Positions 9,257 through 21,579 are shown, numbered from the stretch's first letter. The stretch: 64,000 bases of DNA from Paulownia fortunei (GCA_019321725.1 CM033122.1:14906274-14970273), one strand, 5' to 3'. Numbers and translations are program-made. The notes: generated by a model from the letters alone, not told the origin.

Positions 9257-11350
9257 TGCAATACCCACTACTTTTGTGTAATAATTTAAGAAATGATAAA
9301 TCATTTTTTACATGCATAATCCTATTTAAAATACATTATCACATATGTCCTGTATATAGTAGGATCAATATTTATATAAAATCACAACACCCATAATGAC
9401 CACAAAATTTAATACTTATTTACAATAAAGTTTTAAAAGCAAAATATAGTACTAGTGTCAAAATATAATACAACAGATTTAGAATATAACAATCCAATAA
9501 AATAGCCCAATAGGTCGTTATCCGTATACAAACTCCCTCAAATACTTACAGAAGCTCCAACAGCCGCCCAGCCAGCAAAAAATGCTTCAAGCATCATCGT
9601 GCTCACCTATAAGGAATAAACCATATGTGCTAATGCTCAACAAGTAAAAATTTTGCATGTCAAAGAATAATCCACAATATCAAGTCATGCATCTCAAAAT
9701 GCTATGCCCACAATGCAATTCCATGCATCAAAACATTTCTCTAAAAATCATTTATTTCTTGGGCCCCTAACCAATGTTACTATCCCCTACACTGAAAAAA
9801 AGCTTTGCACACCGCCATAATCCAATGACAAATAATGATATAAGCATGAAAATCCACACATACTCATAAGCATGAAAATTCATGCACACGAATGTGCAAA
9901 TCTATACATATAACCATGCCAATCCATGCATGCTTCGGTGCACTAGTAGTGGTCAACAAAATATTTTTCTTGCTTAGAATCATGTCGTGCAATGCAAGAT
10001 TTATCACAATGCTTATATATAATGCATGCACGTGCTAATGCCCATGTACGTATGCTCAATAGACTTGAATGACAGTAATGCGTGCTCTCTACTATGCACA
10101 TATGATCTATAATATTATATATAAATCACATATTTACTATGTTTATGCATTGTAGTTGCAAATGAATCTTTACTTACCTTTCACTTGGTTGATGGCTTAG
10201 TCTAGTTTTGTTTAGTGTTCCTCTCTAACCTTAAATATAAAATAGCCTGTAATATTACCCAACATCAGCACCATTCCCAATTTAGCAAGCTGAAAGCACA
10301 AAATCTCATACTAAGACCTTAAACACCAAGCTATCTAGGTAACAATCAAGCTTTAACAAACTAGAACCCAATATAGTCCATCAAATATCTTAATTTCCCA
10401 TCTTAGATACATGTAAACATCATGTAATTGAAGTATTATCACTCTAATTGCATGTACCTAATTGTTGGAAGTCAATTGCAACATGTTTAGGTTGAAACCT
10501 GCTAAATTATCAAATGGCACAAATTCACATTTTCATAGTTTCGTGATATCCAATTTAGTTGCATGCTAACTTTGACATCCTTAAGCATATCTAATCACTC
10601 CCAATTTTTTAACATACTTAGATAACATGTAGAAAAATACAATCGTGCCATAAAGTTGCCAAAATCATGGGTCCAGATCCCCTAATTCAGTCCCCTTCAT
10701 AGCACACCAGAGCAGGTATTCTTACTTTGGCAATTTTGAGTGTTTCTTCGATATCATGCCCTATTTCAATTTCTAACCAATGAAAATTTATTCCAATACT
10801 ATTAACTCATATATGAACATGTATATGATGATACCTATAGGTTTCATTCAACATACCATACACTTTTGAAGCCAAAAAATAAGAAAATAATAAGATAACA
10901 ATTTCTGGTACAAGTGTTTTTTTATCATGTATTTGCAACCAAAAACCCTTTATTTATGCACAAACGCCTATCTAATAACATCCTAACATATACATAAATA
11001 ATATTCAAAGCTTAATAAATCAATAAACCTTAAAATAAGCTCACCTTGGATAGTTTTCTACTTGAACTTGTTTATTTCTCCTCCTCTTTGATTGTTTTGC
11101 CTTCTTTTTCAGTTGAAATCATTTAGGATCTATTTAGATAGCTTTTGATGTGTCTTTGGAAGCTGAAATGGTGCAGAATAAGGTTCAAGTTATGGATATT
11201 AGCTTAAGAGTGAAGAATAGATTGAGGTGGTAAAAGTTTGAGGTGCCATGTAATGGTAAAATCTAATTTTCTCTCTTATCTTGCAGCCCCAATCTTGTGT
11301 GTCTCACATATTTTTATTTGGTTGTAACCTATTTTAGTCACCATTCATTC
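9257..11350 (-). repeat. 5' LTR of the Tekay-like element (approx. 2.1 kb)
   Basis: The inner border is precise: the LTR ends in ..TTGCA on the minus strand at 9257, three bases before the primer-binding site. The outer border is less certain. A minus-strand TG that could start the LTR lies at about 11347, just before the next element begins at 11364. The sequence is non-coding and shows no second copy in the window, so the 3' LTR is missing. Confidence 0.65.
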
Positions 11351-11363
11351 CAATAGGTGTTCG

Positions 11364-12751
11364 TGAAATATTTTGCAAACCGCAAGTACACAGTGTTAAG
11401 TTTTAATACAACAGTGAGATGAGTATTGTATCCACAAGGATTGTAATAAAAAAATGCAACAAGTATTATAGTTCAAATAATTCTAATTTTATCTAGAAAA
11501 TCAAGTGATGTTTAGTAAACAAAGTTAGAATAAGATAAAATTACAAAAGACAAGACTAGAGTTCTTAGAAGTTATACAATAAACACCTTACGAACAAGAA
11601 ATTCTAGAGGAATGACTCACCTAATTATCACATATGTTCTTCCTCCTAAAATATACCAATTCAAGTCAACAACACATGTAAGTTAAGAATTCCTAAACTC
11701 ATCAATTCCCTCTTTCCTCTAGACTCTATACAATATCAATTAGTATCATCATAGGCAATCGGTAATTAAGTTATTCATTCAATCACAAAATATAAACTTA
11801 ACTAAGTTTGTCAACAAAGCATGCTTGCTCTTGGGCTCTCATCACTCAACAAGGGTAATTCAAATTGAAAATTTTGGCTCAGTTTTTCATATAAAGCTCA
11901 AACACACAAAATTCAAATCCCACCCCCAACTTTAAATTAACATTGTCCTTAATGTTTAAAAAATTAAAGCACATAAGAGGTGGAAATAAAAAAGTCCCCT
12001 TTTCAATAGATGATACACTTGGAGTTCATGGGAGATCCACACATATCACCAATTCGACATCCATCTACACAAGAAAAGAAAGCATCAAAGCTTATGGGCT
12101 AAAGCAACGAAAGTGAGAACATAAACATAGACAAAGAAATACAATAGCTAAACATGCCTAAATTTAAAAAGCGAACATATTTCAAAGACTGACTGAGAAA
12201 TTATTAAAAAGAAAAGGAAAAACAACTTGGGTTGCCTCCCAAGAAGCGCTTGGTTTATAGTTGTCACCTTGACTATCTTCTTTGCTCATCGAGGATCTAA
12301 AAATAAGTTTTTATCATGACACATATTTATATGCTCTAAGGTATAGGTGATCCTTCTGGATAGGCAAAGTGAGGATGATCCGGAGTAGCATCAAGGGCCT
12401 TTTGGACATCAACAAGTGTATCCCCTATTATTGCGAATGGTCTTCCAAATATGGTAAAGATGTACCTATCTTTTTCCATATTAAAAATAAAAAAATTTGT
12501 AGAGCACAAGAACCATTTCCAAACATATCTTGAGTCAACCTAGTAGGCCTTGCTTCATCTAGTGCATGTTTTTTGAAATTAAACAATGAAACTGAATTTG
12601 TGCTTGTATCTAGATCACATAATGCTATTTCACAAGTAGAGTTTCCAAATGAATAAGGGATAATGAAACTCCTTAAATTGGTTATCACTTGAGGTATATT
12701 CTCTTGTAAGATGGCATTATACTTTTCAATAGTTTCGAACTCATCAATTCG
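11364..12751 (-). mobile_element. Athila/Tat-like gypsy fragment: protease + 3' non-coding + LTR end, internally deleted
   Basis: In minus direction this holds a protease piece (12751 to 12340), then a 3' non-coding block (12290 to about 11720, with the phrase tgggttgcctcccaagaagc on plus, typical of the region after pol in this group), then the end of an LTR (about 11700 to 11364). Compared with the neighbouring copy (12752-16077), about 2.4 kb is missing between the last two blocks (the joint at about 11705 equals 13100 joined to 15500). RT, RNase H and integrase are also absent between protease and non-coding block. This is a multiply deleted derivative. Confidence 0.75.
12340..12751 (-). 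pseudogene. Athila/Tat-like retropepsin remnant
   Basis: The minus strand reads AILQENIPQ, then LRSFIIPYSFGNS and IALCDLDTSTNSVSLFNFKKHALDEARPT. This matches the consensus layout of plant gypsy proteases, where the active site is normally CDLGAS. Here the active-site Gly is Asp and the Ala is Thr. After a frame change the C-terminal landmark appears as FTIFGRPFAIIGDTLVDVQ between about 12480 and 12370. It abuts the LTR end at 12752 directly, with its N-terminal part missing. Confidence 0.75.
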
Positions 12752-14305
12752 TGTAATATTTTGCAAGCCGCAAGTGCACAGTGTCAATTTTTAATACAAC
12801 GGTGAGTTGAATATCGTATCCATAAGGATTGTAATAAAAAAACATAGCAAGTATTATAGTTCAAATAGTCCTAATTTTATCTAAAAAATCAAGTAATGAT
12901 TGGTAAACAAAGTTAGAATAAGATAAAATTACAAAAGACAATACTAGAGTTATTAGAAGTTATACAACAAATACCTTATGAACAAGAAATTCTAGAGGAA
13001 TGACTCACATAATTATCACCTATGTTCTTCTTTCCAAAATATACCAATTCAAGTCAACAACACATGTAAGTTAAGAATTCCTAAACTCATCAATTCTCTC
13101 TCTCGAGTGCCAAATTGATTATGAGTTCTAATATGAATTTCAAAAGGTTAAATGAATTCTTCTTCAAAACTTCAAAGGTTTCATAAACTTTTCAACTCTA
13201 TGATTCCTAGGTTATGTTATCTTTATGACCATGTATAATCTTTTCTCTCTCGAGTATCGAATCTCATATATCAAACACTCTCAATTAATGGCCAAATAAT
13301 CAAGATGCAATATTAAATAAGATAACACAAACAAGATTAATAACTTGAATTAATATTATTTGGAATTCAAAACATATGATCAAATAAGTTACATCATTCT
13401 CTAGAAAGAAATGTTTAGTTCATTATGTATGAATATAATATCAAGAAATACATAATAAATAGCATGAAAATTGTTCATCAATTTGTGAAATGGAAGAAAT
13501 GATTTAAGCTCTCCTTGTCTCCAAGAATGGCTCACTTTTCTCTCCAAGAATGGCTCTTTGTCCAGCAACAAGCTCTGACTGTCCAACAGCCTTCTTCTGT
13601 CCAAGAACAACTCCTCACATCCAAAATACCTTTTAAGGCTCTTTGGGGTCCTTAAAATCAAATAGGAGAAGTCCTAAAGAGGGCTAAAAACCTATTTTGA
13701 CCTTGTTATCCATGTGGCAATGTGTAGGCATTAATTAGACAGCCTGACACAGCTAGGCACTGTTATCAGCATCTTTAGCCTATTTAAACCCATTTTGGAC
13801 TGCATTCAATTGTGAACAGGCTTTTATTGTCTGCATACAAATTATATTTCTATGTCTTGGCATTCCACATGAACCTGAATCACCTAATTATGACATCTGT
13901 GGAGATAGTTATGCCTGAAATACCAAAATGTGTCATAGTAAAAAATTGCAGCCTAGTGCTGACTCTTGAACTCAATTTTTCTTATTGAGATCAATAGAAT
14001 TGAATTTTGTGGTAAATATAGAAGCTATAGATATATCTCTTATATTTTTATTTGTTCAAGAATCAAGTTAAAATCATATTTGAGCAAAGAGTTATAATTG
14101 AAATACAAAAATTGTCATCAGTTGCACCACAATTCAGATTCTTCAACATTTCAACCAAGTTTTTGGTTTCTTTTCATTTTCTTTCCTTTTTGTCATTACA
14201 TACAAGATTTCAAACTAAATACATAAAAAGTAACATAAACACTTGAAAACAAACGAAACATTAATAAAAATACATATGAATTATTGGTATAAATCCAACT
14301 TATCA
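12752..14305 (-). repeat. LTR (1554 bp) of the Athila/Tat-like 3' end
   Basis: Minus-strand start TGATAAGTTGG directly follows a polypurine tract, and the end is ..GCAAAATATTACA at 12752, so the LTR has TG..CA termini. The solo LTR at 47191-49178 begins with the same TGATAAGT. Contains purine/pyrimidine-rich and GTGCACAG-type sequence near its 3' end, as usual in this group. Confidence 0.7.
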
Positions 14306-14321
14306 AATACCCCCAAACTTT
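14306..14321 (-). other. Polypurine tract of the Athila/Tat-like element
   Basis: The minus strand reads AAAGTTTGGGGGTATT immediately before the LTR start TGATAAGT, the expected position for the plus-strand primer. Confidence 0.7.
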
Positions 14322-16079
14322 ACCTTTTACTCGTCCTCGAGGAAAACTCAAAATCAAACAATCATAGGCATGTACTTTGGTCATGAATTACTAAACTTGA
14401 TCAACCAATTCAAATGCCTCATCAATTTTTTATTGCACATGAATCTAAAGGTTAGTCATAAAGCTAGTCAAATGACACTACAAAACTTGTGCTTCATTAA
14501 TCTTGTCATGAATTCAACATGTTTGTGTGTGAACTGCCAAGCTCAAGTTCCATGCATGCATTTTAGGTATGAATTTCACAACCAATGATTCTCATGATAT
14601 AAGAGAAGGAGTTCTAGGTGTTCCGTAGGCTTACTTTTCATACAAATTCTCCACTAATATAGACACTTGCAAATTTGGATCAAAAGGACTTCAATAAGCT
14701 TATAACGTAAGGTCTAGGTATTGGCTTACAAACAAAGGTAGGGATAAACAACGTAAGAGAGCATAAAGCATTGCACATAGAATCTCACTCTCCTCATTTC
14801 TTTTCTCTTTCATAATTTTTTTTCTTTAGGATTCATGCTTTTCTTTTATTTTCTTTTTCACAATTTTTTTTCTTTCTTTTTTTCATGAATTCCAAGGCTT
14901 CATTTCTTGTTCTTTTGCTTTCTCAACCCCCAAACTTATTTATTTTCATCAACATGAGTTGTGATTTTTTTTTTGCATATTTTCCTTGCTTATACTCTTA
15001 AATACATTTATCCATGCCCTCAACATGTTTTCATATGACCTCTTAATAAGATTGTGCACCAAATGTCATACATTAAGCTCTCTTAGGGACAATTATTAGT
15101 TTTTCGGGCTATAAAGGGCAGGTATAGTGAGCTTCAAGAAATAAAGTTGAATAGTGGTCATTCATATACATTGTACATGCCATTCTTTGAAAAAAAGCTC
15201 AAAGGGGTAACTAGTGCATAAAAGTGTGATCATGGTAGGCTTGAAAGGCACAAACGAGTCAAAGATGGCTTAAATCATTTTCAAGTTTGTAGTTATCTAG
15301 AGTTTCACCTCAAAGAGTAATCAAACAAGTTCCAGAACACCACAAAATGACCAATATAACGCATTGGGAGCAAAATCCAATACCAAATAGCAGGCAATTC
15401 ACAAGATTTTGATATGCCGTGCTCAATTAAAATTCATCATTCATGACAAGGATTAAATACACACATGACTCACCATGTCACAAGACTAGCAATATTTCTT
15501 TCATCTAGACTCTATACAATATCAATTAGTATCATCATAGGCAATCGGTAATTAAGTTATTCATTCAATCACAAAACATGAACTCAACAAAGTTTGTCAA
15601 CAAAGCATGCTTGCTCTTGGGCTCTCATCACTCAACAGGGGTAATTCAAATTGAAAATTTTGGCTCAAATTTTCATATAAAGGTCAAACACACAAAATTC
15701 AAGTCCATGCCCAACTTTAAAATTAACATTGTCCTCAATGTTTAAAAAATTAAAGCACATAAGAGGTAGAAATAAGAAACTCCCCTTTCCAATAGATGAT
15801 GCACTTGGAGTTCATGGCACATCCACACATATCACCAATTCGGCATCCACCTACACAAGAAAAGAAAACATCAAAGCTTATGGGCTAAAGCAACGAAAGT
15901 GAGAATACAAACATAGACAAAGAAATACAATAACTAAACATGCCTAAATTTAAAAAGCGAACATATTTCAAAAACTAATTGAGAAATTATTAAAAAGCAA
16001 AGGCAAAACAACTTGGGTTGTCTCCCAAGAAGCGCTTGGTTTATAGTTGTCACCCTGACTATCTTCTTTACTCATCTTT

Positions 16080-16365
16080 ATTCAATATTAGCTGACGAAA
16101 CACACAGAAAAGTATTTCAATATTTATTAATATATTATATTGTCACTAGAATGATGGGAAATCATATTACTGAAAATTTTAGAAATGATTTAGGTATCTT
16201 CCATAATTTTTGTGTCATTCCCACACTTATTGATTTCATACCTTATTAATTGGATTTTTTTTAGCATTATATATTCAATTTATTAATGACTATCTAGTAG
16301 ACATAATTTTTTAAATTAACTTCTTATTCAATGTGATGTCTTAAAAATTAATATTTGTTATTCAA
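16080..16365. repeat. Duplicated intron block, copy A
   Basis: ~288 bp nearly identical to 21288-21575 (both begin tattcaatattagctgacga). It lies between the end of the gypsy 3' region (16077) and the activation-segment exon of the broken RLK. On the minus strand it is intronic sequence following that exon. The repeat ends on this side because the retroelement interrupts it. Confidence 0.9.
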
Positions 16366-16481
16366 ATATCATATGCAACTTCAACCTAAAGTGGTCATTT
16401 AGTATAATATCTATTAATGATCAAAAGTTTGTTCTAGGTCATTGTTTGATTAATGGAAGAGAAATGGGTGATTATGTTTAC

Positions 16482-18441
16482 CTGAGTTTATAACTTCTTT
16501 GGCTCTATAAAGCCAATTAAAAGTTGGCAAGCCACGTCCTTCTTTTGCGGACCCAAAATTGCATAGATACACATTGTAATCCTGTAGTGTAACAATATAC
16601 GATAAGGAAATATATACATACACATATAATATATATGACATTTGGATTTACTTGATAATTACCTCATCAATCAAAACATTGTCAGGTTTAATGTCTGCAA
16701 TCACATAGTCTTCTTTTATGTTTGCTTTAATTGCATTAGCCAATTGCATCAGAATTTTGAGAGTTTGCTCCCAGTCTAGCTCGGAATCTAACAAAACAAA
16801 ACATGAAAAGTATGAAAATTCAGTCGTGTGGATGATCCAATAATGGAAAGGACAAAAGGAACCATGGATTAATAGAGGACAAAGCCATTGTTGCAATTTC
16901 TTAAATTGTCATTTCTCCATGCATTTTTGTTCGCTGTCAAGATGCTTTAGTAATAGATGTGATGATGCTAAATTTGTATTGAGATTTAGGAACTTGGAAA
17001 ATTACAAGATTGAAAAAAAGTGAGTTTTTTTAAAAAGAAACACAGCAAAATATGGCAGTTAAGATAGATAGAGCTTAAGTGTGGATAAATTGTGCATATA
17101 GCTAGATAAGAGATCAACTAATCATTTATTTTTTACCATTAGCATGGCGATCAAGAACTATGTTGACATTTATCTGTAATTCATCTTAAAAATGTAGCAA
17201 CATTACCTTTAAGATGTTGTAGTAGATTTGTGGGCACAAATTTCATCACCAAATAACAGCTCTTATTGCAGCATGTCCCAATCAGCGAAATTATGTTTGG
17301 ATAAGATCCAAAATATGAGAAGGCCTCTATCTCATTCATAACAAAAAAAAAATCAAAAATAAAATAATAAGAACGTGAGAATAGATCTCTCTCATTTTAA
17401 TATAATTTGTTCACGATAAAAAAAAAATTAGTCAATTACATAAAAAAGACAATCAAAACCTTTGCTAGATGTTTGTTCTCTTACTTGTATACTTTCACAG
17501 CAATATCTTTTGAATTTAGTTGACCTTTGAAAACTTCAGCATACATCCCAGAGCCATGCAAGTCTCGGAAGTCATTTGTCATTTCTTTTATTTCGTCAGT
17601 CTCAAAAGGCATGAACTCCTATGCATTCAAAATCAGTTTGAATTAGTTGAAAAGGTGTGCCTTCAAAAGGAGTTTGAATTAGTTAATTTCGAGTCATGGT
17701 TTTCATAATTTTCTTTTTACACTAATGATCAACAAATATAAAATATATCCATAACATAGTAAAAGTTATTTATATATATTTTTCTTACATGCTTTTTTTT
17801 CTGATGATTTAGAGCTCAAAGAACTAGAAGTTGAAGCAGTTGATTTTTTCTTCTCAGACTTGTGGGATTTCGACGCCATATTATTGGTAAACTTCAAAAT
17901 ATTAGAACTTCAAATGTTAATGGAGACTTAATGATATTCACAAAAAGCAAAATAGGTTTTCACACCACTGCTGTCAAACAGTTTACATTTCATTGAATAT
18001 TTATAAATGTTGAACAAATGGGTTGATGAAATAAAAATGCACTCTATAACTTCCATTCTAGCAAGTATTTTTGACAATTTTTTTCTTTTGGGTAAGAAAA
18101 ATTTTGACATTTTATTCCCAAATGCAATATAAAACCAGCTTCAACAAGGAAAAATTTTGTTGTCATTCATTCTTAGAACAGTTTATATTTCATTGATCAT
18201 GCATGAAGGTTGAACATTAGGGTTCACGAAATAAAAATGCAGTCTATAACACAGTCTATAAAAATTCAGAAAATAGACCCAGCAGAAAGCATAGCTTCAA
18301 AAACAAAATCTGCAATATACACAGTTTTTGTTCCAGTCCTGTATAGAAATGACCTGGTGGGCAATAGAGATCCACTCCCTCTGCTACTTTAGTTGCTGCA
18401 CTCTCCATATTTATGGAAATCATCGTGAAGAAGATGAACAT
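16482..18441 (-). pseudogene. Receptor-like kinase gene copy A, 5' part to activation segment (broken)
   Basis: Minus-strand exons recognisable from GT..AG borders: a signal-peptide-like exon 18441-18354; N-lobe exon 17618-17460 (GSGMYAEV loop, IAVKVY, then TAA in frame); catalytic-loop exon 16787-16663 (LDWEQTLKILMQLANAI ... DIKPDNVLIDE); activation-segment exon 16581-16482 (NFGSAKEG ... VINS). The last two introns are about 80 bp or lie in the duplicated block. The catalytic HRD is V-I-A-D (Asp kept, His/Arg lost) and DFG is NFG, so activity would be impaired even without the stop. Exons between the β3 lysine and αE were not identified. The 3' end is cut off by retroelements at 16077. The protein would be a plasma-membrane Ser/Thr kinase. 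Confidence 0.7.
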
Positions 18442-19128
18442 ACTAGAAATTAAGAATTGAAAAAATTTAACTGAAACTAAAAATGATTAACCATTTCAGA
18501 TACTTATGGGAAGGAAAAAACTAATGTTCTTAAATGATACTGAAAAATGAATAGAGAAATACAACCTCAAAAAGTGTTGAGAAATGAGACAAGATGGCGT
18601 TTTCTCCTACAATTTTCCACAAGCTGCAAAGAAAGGTGCTGCAGAGGTTAATGCCGTAAAAATCTGAAACAGCCTTAAGGCGTGTTTGTCTAAAACTTTG
18701 AAGACAGTTTATCTAAAGCCTTACGGTGTGTTTGTCTAAAGATAATAAATATACAAAAACTTAAATGAAAAATAAATTTATTTATTATAAAAAACCAAAC
18801 CACGAGACAGACATTGAACAAAATACCTAAATTAAAAAAAAATCAAATATCATTCGATTCAATTTTTATTTATGGCAAAAAAAATTATTTTAATACGATT
18901 CAATCATAAATCAACATTGCACAACCTTAGTACGAGCTGTAGCATGTTTAGAGTAGTTGAGGACATTACTAGGTATATGACTTATCAAATTACTAAGACA
19001 ACTTTGCAAAAAGAAAAATTTGTGGTTTTTGTACAAAATTAATATTCCAAATATAGTAATATATTTGGTTAACTTGGCCTTGTTTTTTCTTGTGAACGAC
19101 TTAATTGATCTTTGTCTTATCATTCACA
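17236..19128. repeat. Diverged fourth copy of the 1.85 kb RLK unit
   Basis: Matches the array at 1-4312 from acaaatttcatcaccaaata (17236) through the kinase and signal exons to the caatcataaatcaac segment (about 18916). The unit's first ~130 bp then follow (18963-19128) after an insert containing aaccttagtacgagctgtag. Divergence is clearly higher than between copies 1-3, so it is an older paralogue. It is the copy that still has downstream catalytic exons. Confidence 0.85.
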
Positions 19129-20302
19129 CATTTATTTTATATCAGCGTAGATTGTGTCCAAATACAGATGAGAAATAGAAAAATGCTAAAAATAAAAAAG
19201 TTTTGTAAATATATCATTATATTTATTATCTTAATCTATTCTTCAGTATATTAATTATAATTCAAAATATCTTTATGAAGTCATTGTTTTTATCTCAGTT
19301 AACAGACAGTAAAATCAAATGAGCCTTAACTCCGTTCATTTTTCGATTTTATGAACAATGAGTTTTAGAACATTGAGAGAAAAACTACTTGTGAATTGGA
19401 AGAAAACTATATGTTATTGACGTTGAAGGAAAAAACTTTTTACAGGGGTACAAAATAATTCGCCACTCCAATTAGCTTCTTGGGCATCAATATATAACAA
19501 ATTATAAGTGATTTTTCATTTTCACTGTCCAAATTTTGTATCATACTATGTACCTTTCAATTTAAATTTAATGAGATGAAAAATGAATCTTTCTTATAGC
19601 TAAGGTATTATTATTTAAGTATGAAAAAAAAATCCAATATAATAATCAAATCTGAATAGGAACAGATGGGGCTGGATGAGAGGTTTGAATGGTGGGAGTT
19701 GTTATGGCTGCAAAAGAGTGGATTAGAGAGAAAGAGAGAGAGAAAATGTACCAATTGAAGAAATAAGGAGTGAGTAGGGAAAAGTAAAAAAAAGAGAGGT
19801 GATAAGCTAATAGATTCAATCCTTATTTGTAAACTATATATTTTTACTGCAGATTTGCTAGCCTAAATTTAGGTAAAAATGTGCTGGTACAAGTACACGT
19901 CACACTGGGCAATGTGTATGATCAAATAGACTAGAAGTGCATTCACATAAAGCAGCATGCCTACGCTGAAAAAGCTGCTCAAATATCAAGTTTATAGGAA
20001 ACTGCCCCGCTCAAACTTGAAGTTCATGCTTCATAGGCTGCCTACATTGTGGGATTGGAAAAAGCTACTCACACTTTAAGTTCTGAGGCAACATGTTAAT
20101 GAAAAAGCTGCTCAAGCCTCAAATTTTGAGTTGTTCAGCAGAAAGGATAAAACAACAAAGGACTACTGTTGAAGACTTGGAGGATGAATCTGTAGATTGT
20201 TTCTTATATCTATAGGGATTTTTTTTAAAGAATCTTCTTTATGATTTATTTTGGGGCCGTGGGGTTTACTCGATGCATTTTTGTTTTTTAAAAGTTGTGT
20301 TG
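19129..20302. other. AT-rich intergenic DNA
   Basis: No gene recognised. Contains a GA-rich stretch (19725-19747, gagagaaagagagagagaaa) and several short direct repeats of the phrase aaaaagctgctcaa between 19970 and 20115. Confidence 0.4.
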
Positions 20303-20682
20303 TCAGGACCACTTTTTTGTTTGAGAAACTATAACTTGGATGGATGGGCGTCGTTCACCTTCTTCATTTGTGCACTCTATCCCGAGTTTAGTAATCTTCA
20401 CTGCATCTTCGTTATCACAACCAGACTGGATCAATGTCTTCTCGACAACATGATCATGAGTGTGCTTATGAACCCTGGCTTTAATTGCTACATGAGGATT
20501 TTTCTGTTTCGAAGAATTAGGAGCTTTCTTCTTCTTTTTTCCACCAACTGTCATTAAGAGTTTATCCACTTGTGCTCCTATAGATGTCTTAAAATCCAGT
20601 TTTCCGAACTCATTGTACCTCATTACCATTTGTAAGAGTATAACTCCAAAACTGAATACATTTGTCTTTGGTGTTCCATTTC
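20303..20682 (-). pseudogene. Receptor-like kinase gene copy B, C-lobe exon (orphan 3' end)
   Basis: Minus-strand exon after acceptor GGACAG at 20683, running to TGA 20303. It begins GNGTPKTNVFSFGVILLQMV (αF region, D of DVxSFG replaced by N), has an unusual lysine-rich insertion (GGKKKKKAP) and a His-rich segment, and ends with the αH/αI pattern IECTNEEGERRPSIQVIV. The 5' part of this copy is missing: upstream lie an intron and the duplicated block (21288-21575), then a retroelement LTR. The splice phase of this exon fits exactly onto the activation-segment exon ending at 16482, so both belong to the same gene type. It is a gene fragment, not an expressed kinase. Confidence 0.7.
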
Positions 20683-21287
20683 CTGTCCAAACCATGTATA
20701 GTAAACAATGTCCATGAAAATATTCCATTCACAGAAAAGAAAATAGTACCCACATAAGAATTGGTGCAATATAATTGAAATGAAGGGCTTGCAGTTGTTG
20801 GTATACAAATATGTATTAATTTAAACGAACTAATTGGTTTAACTTGATTGAAGTTGCAATTTTCAAAATTGTATTTCCTCGATTTTTGAATGATATGTTT
20901 ATACTAAAATGATGGTCTATGATTGTTTATATGTGACCATTGAACCTATTTTGCTGCTCCCCATGCTTGTTGATCTATTATGTTGTCTTGAATTCACTTC
21001 AAGGTTGTTGGGAATGATATATCGTGCGAGATAAACATCAATGCGCAAACCAAAAGGTAGAATTATGTAGTCTTACCTATGTCATTTTATATGCCAGAAT
21101 ATTTTATTGCATTTCTTATTCTTGTTTTCCTCTTTCAATTGGCCCATTAATCCAATACCTAGATTTACTTACCTAGACTTATTGCTAAGTATTAGAGTGT
21201 ATATTTTAACTTGTTATTATAGTGGACTTCTTGTGAAGAGTCAGAAGGTTGTAGTAATTGGGTTGATTTGAAATACATTTCTTTTGA

Positions 21288-21575
21288 TATTCAATATTAG
21301 CTGACGAGACACACAGAAAAGTATTTCAATATTTATTGATATATTATACTGTCACTGGAATGATGGGAAATCATATTACTGAAAATTTTAGAAATGATTT
21401 AGGTATCTTCCATATTTTTTGTGTCATTCCCATACTTATTGATTTCATACCTTATTAATTGGATTTTTTTTAGCATTATATATTCAATTTATTAATGACT
21501 ATCTAGTAGACATAATTTTTTAAATTAATTTCTTATTCAATGTGATGTCTTAAAAATTAATATTTGTTATTCAAA
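21288..21575. repeat. Duplicated intron block, copy B
   Basis: Partner of 16080-16365, about 95% identical by eye. Here it lies upstream (minus sense) of the C-lobe exon and is cut on its right side by the LTR region starting near 21583. Confidence 0.9.
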
Positions 21576-21579
21576 ATTA

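Larger units (their letters stand above)
6815..11350 (-). mobile_element. Ty3/gypsy Tekay-like chromovirus, 3'-truncated
   Basis: Minus-strand order is 5' LTR (11350 to 9257), primer-binding site (9253 to 9242), gag (about 9075 to 8290), protease (8020 to 7690) and reverse transcriptase (7680 to 6815). RNase H, integrase and the 3' LTR are not recognisable. Coding parts carry many stops and frame changes, so it is inactive. The wording of its protein motifs (protease [25 protein letters not shown] and [15 protein letters not shown]) fits the Tekay/Del group of chromoviruses. Confidence 0.85.
12752..16077 (-). mobile_element. Athila/Tat-like gypsy 3' end: non-coding region, polypurine tract and LTR
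   Basis: In minus direction: 3' non-coding region (16077 to about 14322), polypurine tract (14321 to 14306) and LTR (14305 to 12752). The outermost ~560 bp (15507-16077) and the last ~350 bp of the LTR (12752-13100) are repeated in 11364-12290. The element is cut at 16077, where RLK intron sequence begins at once, so only its 3' end is present. No protein domain was seen inside it. Confidence 0.75.

Noticed and set aside
13401..13661. 86-codon minus-strand frame within the Athila/Tat-like LTR
   Set aside because: Lies inside an LTR and has no protein-family signature.
11364..16077. Interpreting 11364-12290 and 12752-16077 as the two LTRs of one element
   Set aside because: A polypurine tract followed by a TGATAAGT LTR start lies inside the right copy at 14306, no primer-binding site follows 12752, and no target duplication (gttcg against tcttt) flanks the pair.
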